DNA from: Candidatus Gastranaerophilales bacterium
Lineage (GTDB): Bacteria; Cyanobacteriota; Vampirovibrionia; Gastranaerophilales; Gastranaerophilaceae
NCBI GenBank assembly: GCA_900769355.1
Contig: CAAGGG010000024.1
Location: 1 to 41,893, forward strand
Direction: 5' to 3'
Length of the DNA stretch: 41,893 bases
The notes beneath the pieces were generated by a model. That model worked only from the letters and a program-made list of their open reading frames with translations. It was not told where the DNA came from and ran no database searches. Positions within the stretch are counted from its first letter, which is position 1. Each line of letters begins with the position of its first letter. Of the stretch, positions 7,823-15,127 are shown in pieces. Made by a program: the position numbers and the translations under genes.

Positions 7823-7999
7823 ATGCCAAAAGATATACCATATTGCCCATTGATGTCAGCAGGTTCTGATATTGATAAGGTTTGTACACAAGAAAGTTGT
7901 GCTTGGTATTTACCAAGTATCAAAAAATGTTCTGTCTATATGTTAGCATACAATGCTTTGCTAGAAACTAATGCAAGGCAAAAAGCTCAACGTAAATAA
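7823..7999 (+). CDS. 58-residue cysteine-rich small protein
   Basis: Small open frame with an ideal AAGGAG site 5 nt before the ATG and only 9 nt after the flavoprotein gene, ending 8 nt before etfB. It has four cysteines in the order PYCPLMS (Cys8), KVCTQESCAWY (about 21 and 26) and KKCSVYMLAYN (about 36), then a short charged tail. The spacing suggests one metal or Fe-S site. It is tightly placed in a redox operon, so a small electron carrier, cofactor-holding subunit or Fe-S assembly helper is plausible. I do not recognise a characterised family. Operon position and ribosome binding site make me confident it is a gene. Confidence 0.8.
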   Translation: MPKDIPYCPLMSAGSDIDKVCTQESCAWYLPSIKKCSVYMLAYNALLETNARQKAQRK

Positions 8000-8007
8000 G
8001 GTTATTG

Positions 8008-8796
8008 ATGAAAATATTAGTTTGTATAAAACAAGTCCCTGATACTACAGATATCAAGTGGACTGAAAATAATACTATCCAAAGGGAAGGTGTCGAAAGT
8101 GTCATCAACCCTTTTGATGTCTATGCGATAGAAGCTGCTCTTAAAATAAAAAAAGAGCTTCCAGATGTTGAAATTACAACACTGACAATGGGACCAAGTC
8201 AGGCTGAAACAATTTTGAGAAAAGCGATTTCTGTCGGTTGTGATAATGGAGTTTTACTTTGTGACAAAAAATTTGCCGGTGCTGATACTTATGCAACAGC
8301 AAAAACAATTTCATCTGCAATTAAATCCAAATTTTCGGATTTTGATTTGATAATTTGTGGACAATTTGCTGTTGATGGTGATACCGCACAAACCGGTTCA
8401 GGAATTGCAACACAGCTTGATATTCCACAAGTAACATATACCAAAAATATAGATAGAATTGAGGTAAATTCCTTGTATGCCGCTAGAGAGTTGGAAGATG
8501 GTATCGAGACTGTAAAAGTTAATTTTCCTGCTTTAATTTGCATGTTGAAAGGAGATTTTGAGCCAACGAGAGCCAAAATTGGTGGAATTATAAAGGCTCA
8601 AAACGCAAAAATTGAAAATTTGTCGCTGGAAGATATCGGTTTATTACCTGAAAATGTCGGAATAAAAGGCTCTCCAACATTTGTAAGTAAAGCTTTCAGA
8701 CCTATCAAAAAACGCTCTGAATGCGTGATTTTATCAGATATAAATGAGTTGGCAGACGAAATTAAAGATTTGAGAGGAGCTATTGATGAGTCATAA
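8008..8796 (+). CDS. etfB: Electron transfer flavoprotein beta subunit
   Basis: Beta subunit of the cytoplasmic electron transfer flavoprotein heterodimer, 262 residues. It opens with the family hallmark MKILVCIKQVPDTTDIKW. Around residue 121 it has the motif AVDGDTAQTGSG; the VDGDTAQ form is the one associated with Etf proteins that bind FAD in the beta subunit and can bifurcate electrons, whereas simple AMP-binding Etf proteins have a D-D/D-C-N motif there. Start ATG 8008 is preferred over the TTG one codon earlier; AAGG lies upstream. The gene overlaps etfA by 11 bp, indicating translational coupling. The presence of a bifurcation-type motif beside an NfnA-like flavoprotein supports a flavin-based electron bifurcation or confurcation role, which is inference. 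Confidence 0.95.
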   Translation: MKILVCIKQVPDTTDIKWTENNTIQREGVESVINPFDVYAIEAALKIKKELPDVEITTLTMGPSQAETILRKAISVGCDNGVLLCDKKFAGADTYATAKTISSAIKSKFSDFDLIICGQFAVDGDTAQTGSGIATQLDIPQVTYTKNIDRIEVNSLYAARELEDGIETVKVNFPALICMLKGDFEPTRAKIGGIIKAQNAKIENLSLEDIGLLPENVGIKGSPTFVSKAFRPIKKRSECVILSDINELADEIKDLRGAIDES

Positions 8797-9775
8797 TATT
8801 TTGTTGTATGCAGAAGTTACGGCAGATGGATATCTTCACACTGTTCTTTTTGAACTTGCAAATAAGGCTCAGACTTTGGCTAAACAATTAGGAGGGGCGT
8901 GCGTTTCTGCCTTGCTAATTGCTAAAAAAGGTGCTGCAGAGGTTTATAAAGAAGCTTTCAAAAACTCTGGTTTTGACAAGGTTTATATCGCAGAAAACGA
9001 CAGATTTACTCATTATTCCAATGAGTTGTTTTCAAAAGTTGCATTGGATATTATTAATGAAATTCAACCTGAGATTATTTTGATAGGAGCTACAACTCAA
9101 GGACGTGATTTGGCTCCAAGATTGGCGTCCTTGTTACATACCGGATTGACGGCTGATTGTATTGAATTAGAAATTAACGAAAAAGGAAAGCTTGCTGCAA
9201 CTCGTCCGACTTTTGGCGGTCAATTAATGGCAACGATTTTATGTAAAACTTTGCCTCAAATGGCGACTGTTAGACCAAAAGTTTTTAAACCTGCTGCTGA
9301 AAATATTGTCAAAAACACCGAATTTATTTATAAAGAGCCTGAAATCTCTAATATTCAACGAAAAGTTGAGTTTGTTGATTTTGTAAAAAGTATGAAATCA
9401 GCAATTAATGAGCTTGATAGTGCAAATATTATCGTGGCAGGCGGTAAAGGTATGAAAAACCCTGAAGGTTTTGAACTTTTGAAAAAATTTGCTGACACCA
9501 TTGGTGGCTCTATTGCAGCCAGTCGTGGTGCGGTTGATATGGGACTTGCTTCAGTTGATATTCAAGTTGGTCAAACAGGTAAAACTGTTACTCCAAAACT
9601 TTACATTGCTTGTGGAATTTCTGGCGCAATACAGCATATTGTCGGAATGCAGGATAGCGATAAAATTATTGCAATAAATAAAGATTCTAATGCTCCGATT
9701 TTTGAACATTCTGATTTTGGGCTGGTTGGCGATGTTTTTGAAGTTTTACCCAAGTTAATCGATACTTTAAGTTAG
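8786..9775 (+). CDS. etfA: Electron transfer flavoprotein alpha subunit
   Basis: Alpha subunit of electron transfer flavoprotein, 329 residues. The N-terminal half is the Rossmann-like domain with LIGATTQGRDLAPRLASLL (about 110-128). The C-terminal FAD domain (from about residue 210) shows GGKGMKNPEGFELL, GSIAASRGAVD, VGQTGKTVTPKLYIACGISG and AINKDSNAPIFEHSDFGLVGD, all family signatures. The ATG at 8786 overlaps the end of etfB and has GAGGAG in front. No acyl-CoA dehydrogenase, lactate dehydrogenase or FixCX partner gene is in the window, so the quinone or CoA substrate side is unknown. It ends 4 nt from the stop of the convergent mannosidase gene, with no visible terminator between. Confidence 0.96.
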   Translation: MSHNILLYAEVTADGYLHTVLFELANKAQTLAKQLGGACVSALLIAKKGAAEVYKEAFKNSGFDKVYIAENDRFTHYSNELFSKVALDIINEIQPEIILIGATTQGRDLAPRLASLLHTGLTADCIELEINEKGKLAATRPTFGGQLMATILCKTLPQMATVRPKVFKPAAENIVKNTEFIYKEPEISNIQRKVEFVDFVKSMKSAINELDSANIIVAGGKGMKNPEGFELLKKFADTIGGSIAASRGAVDMGLASVDIQVGQTGKTVTPKLYIACGISGAIQHIVGMQDSDKIIAINKDSNAPIFEHSDFGLVGDVFEVLPKLIDTLS

Positions 9776-9779
9776 GCAC

Positions 9780-11708
9780 TTAGCTCATTTTGGGGAAAAT
9801 GTCTTCAATAAATTCTTTGTAATTATCAGCATCAAAAAATCCGACTGAAAATTCTGCGATGTTTTCACCTAACTGTTGAGCTTCCGCAACTTCAATTGGC
9901 GGCCCTGCCGGTGTTGAACGGGAAGGGTTGTGTGGGTTTGAAATTATACCTGTGCTGCGCAACAATGTTACTAACAAGGATTTGTTGTTGACTTCGTATT
10001 CTGTTAATCCTTGAGTTATGATTCCAAAACCTTGTGCTCCAACATATCTTTGCATTGGGGCAAAGTTTGTTGCGACTTCAATCCCTTTCGTTTTTGGAAG
10101 ATTTTTTCGAATATCATAACTTGGATCAAATTTCCGCTTGATAATAGTGTTCATATCTTCTGAATATGTTTCTGTAATCGGTTTTTTTAGTGTAAATCGA
10201 ACTTGCCATAGGCGGTTTTTTAATTTGTTATTCCAAACAATTTTGAAATTTACAAGTTTTGAAAAATCAACTTGAATATCAAAAAAGCTGGTTTTTATAA
10301 TACTGTTTTTATAAGAGTAAACCTCTGCAACTTCACCCAAATCATCTTCAACAGCACCAAAGTTGTACGTGTCACCTTCATCTTTATATCGAACAAATTC
10401 GACTTGAACTCTATTTTTGTTATTATCAGTTACGAAAATTTTGCCGTTTTTAACTTCAAGATAGACTTGTTTTTCCATTGCTGGTGCGTGTTTTAGCGTG
10501 TAAATTGTTTTGAAATCTTCTGTAATCGGGATTTTTTGAGTGTCATAAAGAATTGAATTTTCAACCCCAAAATGCTTTGAAATCACCTTGTATTCGGGCA
10601 AAAGTTCAGGACTTTGCATTATAGGTATTTTGAAATTATGTTCAAGCCTCAATTCTTCAATAATTGTGTTTGCAACTTGAATAATCTTTTCATAGCGAGT
10701 AATGTTTTCTCTATGAACTAAATCTGTTGAACAGCCACAAATTCCGTCGTGTGCTTGATTTTTCAACAATAACTTATAAGCATATTCGATTGCAGAATTG
10801 TATTTTGAACCATATTTTTGTTGCAATTTGTTTGCTTGCTCTAAAAGATACGTACATTTTACATTGTATTGTTTCAACTTTGTTCTTGCAGAGTAAGAGC
10901 CTTGTAAGATAAAGGTTTTACTGTTGTCTCGCAGTTCTTCATTCCATTCGAATTGTGAAAAATTATCTTTTACAAGTTCAAAATACTCAAAAGGATTTGA
11001 AAGTTTGATTTCATAATCATCTAATAATTTGTTTACTCGTTCAATTTGTTCCGAAATATCACATTCCACCCCCAAATGATCGGCTCCGATAGGCAAAAGC
11101 AAATATTTACCTGATTTTTCTGCTATTTTATCAAGATTTCCTTTAAGCCATTCTGCTTTTTGTTCAATAGTCATTTGCGTAGAAAAAATATCCATAAAAT
11201 AGCCTCTGATAAGGTTTACAGTATCAATTCCGCAAAACTTGAATTCAGATGGGATATCGCCGCAACCACGCCAAACCACACATTTATCAATCCCAAATTG
11301 TTTGAAGATTTTAGGGATATTTTGACTATGCCCAAAAGTGTCAGCAAGATAGCCGATAAAATCTGTACAACCGAAATTTTTTGATATTTTCATACCTATT
11401 TCAAGGTTTTTTTCAAAAGCGGTTCTATCTGTCAAAAACTCGTCTACGAGAGTAAAACAAGGTCCAATAAAAAGTTTTTTCGCCTCAATAAAATCACGTA
11501 TTTGTTGTTCTTTTTCTGGACGAAGTTCTAAATAATCAAGCAAAGCACTAACTTGTCCGTCAAAATAAAATGATGGAATTTTACCCTGCTCTAATAAATT
11601 TAAAACATTGTCAAAGACTCTCAAAAGCCTAAGTCTGAACACTTCAAACTCTCTATACCATTCTCTGTCCCAGTGGGTATGTAAGTACGCAATAACTGTT
11701 TTTTTCAT
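9780..11708 (-). CDS. Glycoside hydrolase family 38 alpha-mannosidase
   Basis: Retaining alpha-mannosidase of GH38, 642 residues. The N-terminal catalytic domain starts with AYLHTHWDREWYREF: the His12 and Asp14 of HTHWD are the zinc-binding pair. GYLADTFGHSQNIPKI (about 120-135) contains the nucleophile Asp123, equivalent to the DPFGHS Asp of Golgi mannosidase II. ADHLGVE supplies a further conserved active-site segment. The C-terminal half is the beta-rich domain usual for the family. There is no signal peptide, so it likely acts in the cytoplasm on imported mannosides or in turnover of mannosylated compounds. Start ATG 11708 has AAGGAT upstream; the frame extends 12 codons further without a ribosome binding site. 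No glycan transporter or other glycosidase is adjacent. Confidence 0.93.
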   Translation of the reverse strand: MKKTVIAYLHTHWDREWYREFEVFRLRLLRVFDNVLNLLEQGKIPSFYFDGQVSALLDYLELRPEKEQQIRDFIEAKKLFIGPCFTLVDEFLTDRTAFEKNLEIGMKISKNFGCTDFIGYLADTFGHSQNIPKIFKQFGIDKCVVWRGCGDIPSEFKFCGIDTVNLIRGYFMDIFSTQMTIEQKAEWLKGNLDKIAEKSGKYLLLPIGADHLGVECDISEQIERVNKLLDDYEIKLSNPFEYFELVKDNFSQFEWNEELRDNSKTFILQGSYSARTKLKQYNVKCTYLLEQANKLQQKYGSKYNSAIEYAYKLLLKNQAHDGICGCSTDLVHRENITRYEKIIQVANTIIEELRLEHNFKIPIMQSPELLPEYKVISKHFGVENSILYDTQKIPITEDFKTIYTLKHAPAMEKQVYLEVKNGKIFVTDNNKNRVQVEFVRYKDEGDTYNFGAVEDDLGEVAEVYSYKNSIIKTSFFDIQVDFSKLVNFKIVWNNKLKNRLWQVRFTLKKPITETYSEDMNTIIKRKFDPSYDIRKNLPKTKGIEVATNFAPMQRYVGAQGFGIITQGLTEYEVNNKSLLVTLLRSTGIISNPHNPSRSTPAGPPIEVAEAQQLGENIAEFSVGFFDADNYKEFIEDIFPKMS

Positions 11709-11785
11709 AATCCTTATTTTGGCACATTTCACAGAAAAGGGCAAAATATTAACAATTTGAGTAAAAATTCAAGGAATTCAATTTG

Positions 11786-11798
11786 TTTGTACTATAAT
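11786..11798 (+). promoter_or_regulatory. mnmG promoter core (TTTGTAC-TATAAT)
   Basis: TTTGTAC directly followed by a TATAAT -10. The same 13-base string, with at most one change, occurs before two other genes (16672-16684 and, reversed, 23372-23384). No clear -35 is seen. Confidence 0.6.
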
Positions 11799-11826
11799 TG
11801 AATTGTAAAGATTAGGATATGAAATT

Positions 11827-13710
11827 ATGAATTACCTCAATAATAAATACGATATAATTGTAGTCGGTGCAGGTCATGCCGGCTGTGAAGCTGCGATTTC
11901 TTGCGCAAAACTGGGTGCAAAAGTTTTACTTGCAACTTTGAATGTTGAGCATATTGCGCTTATGCCCTGTAATCCGGCAATTGGTGGTCCTGCGAAATCG
12001 ACTTTAGTTAGAGAAATTGATGCTCTTGGTGGTGTTATGGGGGAAGTTGCAGATGCAACTTATATCCAAATGAAAATGTTGAATTCCTCAAAAGGCCCGG
12101 CGGTTCGAGCTTTGCGTGCACAATCTGATAAACGTCAATATATGGATTATATGCGTAATATCATTGAGAATAATGAAAATATTTACGTAAGACAGGCTTG
12201 TATTACGGAATTGTTGGTTGAAAACGATAGAATTGTTGGTGCTGTTGATGAATTTGGAATTGAATATTCGGCAGGTGCTGTTGTTTTAACAACCGGAACA
12301 TCTCTAAACGGTAGAATTTTTGTGGGGCTTCGTTCTTACAGTGCCGGTAGACTAGGAGAAAAGGCTGCTTATGGCTTGTCGGAATCATTAATGAAACATG
12401 GAATTAACATCAAAAAGCTAAAAACAGGTACTCCGCCTCGTGTTGACAAGCGAACAATTGATTATTCAAAAATGGACTTGCAACCCGGTGACGAGACTCT
12501 TCACTTTTATTCTTTTAAACCGAATAGACCAGTTCGTCCGCAATATCCTTGCTATTTGACAAGAACAAACGAGGAAACTCATAAAATTATTCGAGAGAAT
12601 TTAGATAAATCTCCTATGTTTCAGGGGTTAATTCAAGGTGTTGGACCTCGTTATTGTCCATCAATTGAGGATAAAGTTGTTAGATTTTCAGAAAACCCGT
12701 CTCATCATATTTTTATTGAGCCGGAAGGTTTGGGGACTTATGAAGTTTATATTCAAGGGTTTTCAAGCAGTTTGCCGGCTGATGTTCAGGTTAAGATGCT
12801 TAGAACACTTCCTGGCTTAGAAAAAGCACATGTAATAAAACCTGCTTATGCAGTGGAATACGACTATGTTCCTGCTGTACAAACTACTCACTCTTTAATG
12901 TCTAAAAAAATTAAAGGCTTGTTCTTTGGCGGTCAAATCAATGGGACAAGCGGATATGAGGAAGCTGCTGCACAAGGGCTTATCGCCGGAATTAACGCTT
13001 ATAATTACTTGAATAATACTGAGCTTTTGGAGTTGTCACGCAGTTCTTCGTATATCGGAACTTTAATTGATGATTTGGTTACAAAAGATATTCAAGATCC
13101 TTACAGAATGCTGACTTCACGTTCTGAATACAGGTTATTATTAAGACAAGATAATGCAGATGCAAGACTTACACCTATCGGTAAAAAAGTTGGGTTAATT
13201 GATGATACTCAGTACAAAGTCTTTACAGATAAGCAAGAGGCTATTGAGCGAGAAATGGCAAGGATTAAGGACGCAAAAATTTCTGCAACGGAAGAAGTTA
13301 ATCGTGTTTTAGCAAAAGTCGGTCAAAGCTTGGATAGAGGTATAAAAATTGCGGAACTTTTGAAACGTCCGGATATTGACTATAATATTATTAAAGAACT
13401 TGATGCCGAAACTCGTGATTTGGATATTCCGTTTGATGTTGCGGAACAAGTAGAGATTTTGACAAAATATGATGGCTATTTGAAACGTCAAGAGCAACAA
13501 GTCAAAGAGGCAGGGAAGTTGGATAAATTCAAAATCCCAGATGATATAGATTATTCAAAAATAGAACATATTTCATCTGAAACAAAAGACAAATTAATCA
13601 AAATCAGACCTAAAACACTTGCACAAGCATCAAGAATTGGCGGGGTAAAACCTGCAGATATTTCAATTTTGATGGTAATGCTTGAACGCCATCAGGTTGC
13701 AAGGTTGTAG
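11827..13710 (+). CDS. mnmG: tRNA uridine-5-carboxymethylaminomethyl modification enzyme MnmG (GidA)
   Basis: FAD-dependent subunit of the MnmE-MnmG complex that installs the cmnm5 group on U34 of tRNAs reading two-codon boxes, using methylene-tetrahydrofolate. The full family length of 627 residues is present. The FAD-binding GAGHAGCEAA is at about 13-22, followed by MPCNPAIGGPAKSTLVREIDALGG (two shorter conserved runs) and the second MnmG signature GLFFGGQINGTSGYEEAAAQG (given here as its core GGQINGTSGYEE). The C-terminal helical MnmE-binding domain ends in SRIGGVKPADISILMVML. AGGATATG precedes the ATG. The partner mnmE is not in the window. A later enzyme of the same U34 pathway, an MnmC-type methyltransferase, lies at 31192. 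Confidence 0.98.
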   Translation: MNYLNNKYDIIVVGAGHAGCEAAISCAKLGAKVLLATLNVEHIALMPCNPAIGGPAKSTLVREIDALGGVMGEVADATYIQMKMLNSSKGPAVRALRAQSDKRQYMDYMRNIIENNENIYVRQACITELLVENDRIVGAVDEFGIEYSAGAVVLTTGTSLNGRIFVGLRSYSAGRLGEKAAYGLSESLMKHGINIKKLKTGTPPRVDKRTIDYSKMDLQPGDETLHFYSFKPNRPVRPQYPCYLTRTNEETHKIIRENLDKSPMFQGLIQGVGPRYCPSIEDKVVRFSENPSHHIFIEPEGLGTYEVYIQGFSSSLPADVQVKMLRTLPGLEKAHVIKPAYAVEYDYVPAVQTTHSLMSKKIKGLFFGGQINGTSGYEEAAAQGLIAGINAYNYLNNTELLELSRSSSYIGTLIDDLVTKDIQDPYRMLTSRSEYRLLLRQDNADARLTPIGKKVGLIDDTQYKVFTDKQEAIEREMARIKDAKISATEEVNRVLAKVGQSLDRGIKIAELLKRPDIDYNIIKELDAETRDLDIPFDVAEQVEILTKYDGYLKRQEQQVKEAGKLDKFKIPDDIDYSKIEHISSETKDKLIKIRPKTLAQASRIGGVKPADISILMVMLERHQVARL

Positions 13711-13741
13711 TTTTAAAATTTTCTAAATTTCTACAATGGCG

Positions 13742-14008
13742 TTAAGCTTTTTTCTTATCGCCTTTTTTAGTGTATGATATTTCATTATTTTTTAAAACTC
13801 TTTCAAAAGCATCGTCTTTATAATCTTTTACGTTTATGTCAACTTGTTCATAAAGCCCGGAATTTCTAATTTTCATAAATGTTGAGTTTGGAGAATTGAT
13901 CCAAAAATTATTCATAAGGGCACCAAGTGTAAAAGCCTGAGTTCTAGTTTCTGCTGTACTTGTATCAACTGAATATGTACTTTTAAAAGAGATAGGAGAA
14001 ATACGCAT
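13742..14008 (-). CDS. Small tagged protein of unknown function
   Basis: Unrecognised 88-residue protein beginning MRISPISFKSTYSVD, one of five in this window with a short Phe-x-(Ala/Ser/Gly) element close to the N-terminus. The middle is mixed polar (LGALMNNFWINSPN), the end is charged (KKGDKKKA). No membrane segment or cysteine is seen. ATG 14008 is chosen because it gives the tag directly after the start; a GTG-like extension of four codons exists upstream. The ribosome binding site is weak (GGTG). It is transcribed away from the tRNA-Gln gene on the same strand and converges on mnmG. Coding status is supported by the tag and by its length between tightly spaced neighbours, but not by a known family. 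Confidence 0.6.
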   Translation of the reverse strand: MRISPISFKSTYSVDTSTAETRTQAFTLGALMNNFWINSPNSTFMKIRNSGLYEQVDINVKDYKDDAFERVLKNNEISYTKKGDKKKA

Positions 14009-14026
14009 AATTAACACCAATTTAGA

Positions 14027-14051
14027 TCTATAAAAATTCTCAGAGATGGAT
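14027..14051. repeat. Partial copy of tRNA-Gln 3' end
   Basis: This 25-base segment matches 14066-14090, the 3' end of the tRNA plus flank, at 24 of 25 positions, in direct orientation 39 bases away. Direct duplication of a tRNA 3' end is the usual trace of site-specific integration (attL/attR). No integrase or element remains between the copies. Confidence 0.6.
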
Positions 14052-14075
14052 TTGAGCTCAGTTGTTCTATAAAAA

Positions 14076-14146
14076 TTCCCAGAGATGGATTCGAACCACC
14101 GTTGGAAGATCCAGAGTCTTCAGTCCTGCCGCTAGACGATCTGGGA
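14076..14146 (-). tRNA. tRNA-Gln (anticodon CTG)
   Basis: Cloverleaf read on the minus strand. Acceptor stem TCCCAGA/TCTGGGA (U1-A72 as in bacterial tRNA-Gln), T8-C9, D arm GTCTAGCGGCAGGAC, anticodon stem GAAGA/TCTTC with loop CTCTGGA (anticodon CTG, positions 34-36), T arm GGTGG-TTCGAAT-CCATC, discriminator A. The CCA end is not encoded. It reads CAG codons. A promoter TTGCAT-17-TAAAAT lies just upstream. Confidence 0.92.
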
Positions 14147-14160
14147 ATATCAACATGCAT

Positions 14161-14189
14161 ATTTTATTGCAAAAGCTAAAATAATGCAA
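14161..14189 (-). promoter_or_regulatory. Promoter of tRNA-Gln
   Basis: On the minus strand TTGCAT (14189-14184), 17-nt spacer, TAAAAT (14166-14161), then about 14 nt to the tRNA 5' end. The same hexamer pair with the same spacer precedes ilvB. Confidence 0.75.
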
Positions 14190-14228
14190 TAAATATTTTT
14201 CTATTTTGGAGAATATTAGAAGTTTTAT

Positions 14229-14247
14229 GTTACAGCTACCCTGTAAC
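14229..14247. other. Perfect hairpin in the tRNA-tcdA interval
   Basis: Arms GTTACAG and CTGTAAC pair perfectly around CTACC. No T run follows, so it is not a standard terminator. The remaining bases between tRNA-Gln and tcdA hold no gene I can support. Confidence 0.4.
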
Positions 14248-14289
14248 GGGAACTCCAGACTACGATTTGAGTCTATTAATATTTATTTA

Positions 14290-14298
14290 TGCTATAAT
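14290..14298 (+). promoter_or_regulatory. Extended -10 of tcdA
   Basis: TGC directly before TATAAT (14293-14298) is an extended -10 element, 31 nt before the tcdA start codon. It shows that the upstream in-frame extension of tcdA is probably not translated. Confidence 0.6.
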
Positions 14299-14328
14299 TT
14301 TCAATGCAAACAGATTATGGAGGATTTG

Positions 14329-15081
14329 ATGCTTAACCAATTTTCACGAACAGAATTGTTGATAGGTAAGGAAGGGATTGAAAAACTTGCAAAGTCAAGA
14401 GTTGCCGTATTTGGTATTGGCGGTGTTGGAAGCTATACTGTTGAAGCACTTGTAAGAAGTGGTTTAGGAACAATTGATATTATTGATGATGACAAAGTTT
14501 GCATTACAAACCTTAATAGACAACTTTATGCAACAAGAAAGACTGTTGGTAAATATAAAGTTGATGTTGCCAAAGAAAGAATTTTAGATATTAATCCTGA
14601 TTGTGTTGTGAATACTCATCAAACTTTTTATACTCCGGAAACTGCAGATCAGTTTGATTTTAGTCAATATGATTATGTTGTTGATGCAATTGATACAGTT
14701 GTTGGAAAACTATCGCTTATTGAACGTGCAAAAGCCTCTAATACTCCAATAATTTGTGCAATGGGAGCTGGTAACAAACTTGATCCGACGAAATTTGAAG
14801 TTGCAGATATTTCCAAAACATCTGTTTGTCCGCTTGCAAAAGTTATTCGACAAGAACTTAAAAAACGCCGAATTAAAAAGGTAAAAGTAGTTTATTCAAA
14901 AGAATTACCAATCAAACCGAAAGAAGATATGTCAATCAGCTGCAAGCACCATTGTGTATGTCCACCAGGAACAAGAAAATGCACCGTTAAACATCAAATT
15001 CCAGGAAGTACCGCATTTGTTCCACCTGTTGTCGGAATGATTATTGCTGGTGAAGTTATTAAGGATTTGATTGGAGAATAA
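14329..15081 (+). CDS. tcdA: tRNA threonylcarbamoyladenosine dehydratase / ThiF-family E1-like enzyme
   Basis: E1-like adenylating enzyme of the ThiF/MoeB superfamily, 250 residues, most like TcdA (CsdL, YgdL), which dehydrates t6A37 of tRNA to the cyclic ct6A form using ATP. The nucleotide-binding GIGGVGSYTVEALVRSG is at about 29-45, then DDDKVCITNLNRQLYATRKTVGK (core NLNRQ), the ATP-site region YDYVVDAIDTVVGKL and MGAGNKLDPTKF, typical of TcdA rather than MoeB. Cysteine pairs CKHHCVCPPG may bind metal. Start ATG 14329 is fixed by GGAGG 5 nt upstream. tsaD, which helps make t6A, the presumed substrate, is at 37888. The gene ends at a bidirectional terminator. Confidence 0.9.
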   Translation: MLNQFSRTELLIGKEGIEKLAKSRVAVFGIGGVGSYTVEALVRSGLGTIDIIDDDKVCITNLNRQLYATRKTVGKYKVDVAKERILDINPDCVVNTHQTFYTPETADQFDFSQYDYVVDAIDTVVGKLSLIERAKASNTPIICAMGAGNKLDPTKFEVADISKTSVCPLAKVIRQELKKRRIKKVKVVYSKELPIKPKEDMSISCKHHCVCPPGTRKCTVKHQIPGSTAFVPPVVGMIIAGEVIKDLIGE

Positions 15082-15088
15082 ATTTTAA

Positions 15089-15122
15089 TAAAAAAGATGG
15101 AAATTTTAATTCCATCTTTTTT
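15089..15122. terminator. Bidirectional terminator
   Basis: AAAAAAGATGGAA and TTCCATCTTTTTT form a perfect 13-bp stem around a short AT loop, with T runs on both strands. It separates the convergent tcdA and the 15128 gene. Confidence 0.9.
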
Positions 15123-15127
15123 GTTTA

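Noticed and set aside
14076..14147. tRNA with an 8-bp acceptor stem or discriminator U
   Set aside because: Shifting the frame by one base gives a standard 7-bp acceptor, U8 and discriminator A, so the tRNA is ordinary.
14206..14328. Upstream in-frame extension of tcdA
   Set aside because: It contains the extended -10 TGC-TATAAT and lacks homology; GGAGG fixes the start at 14329.
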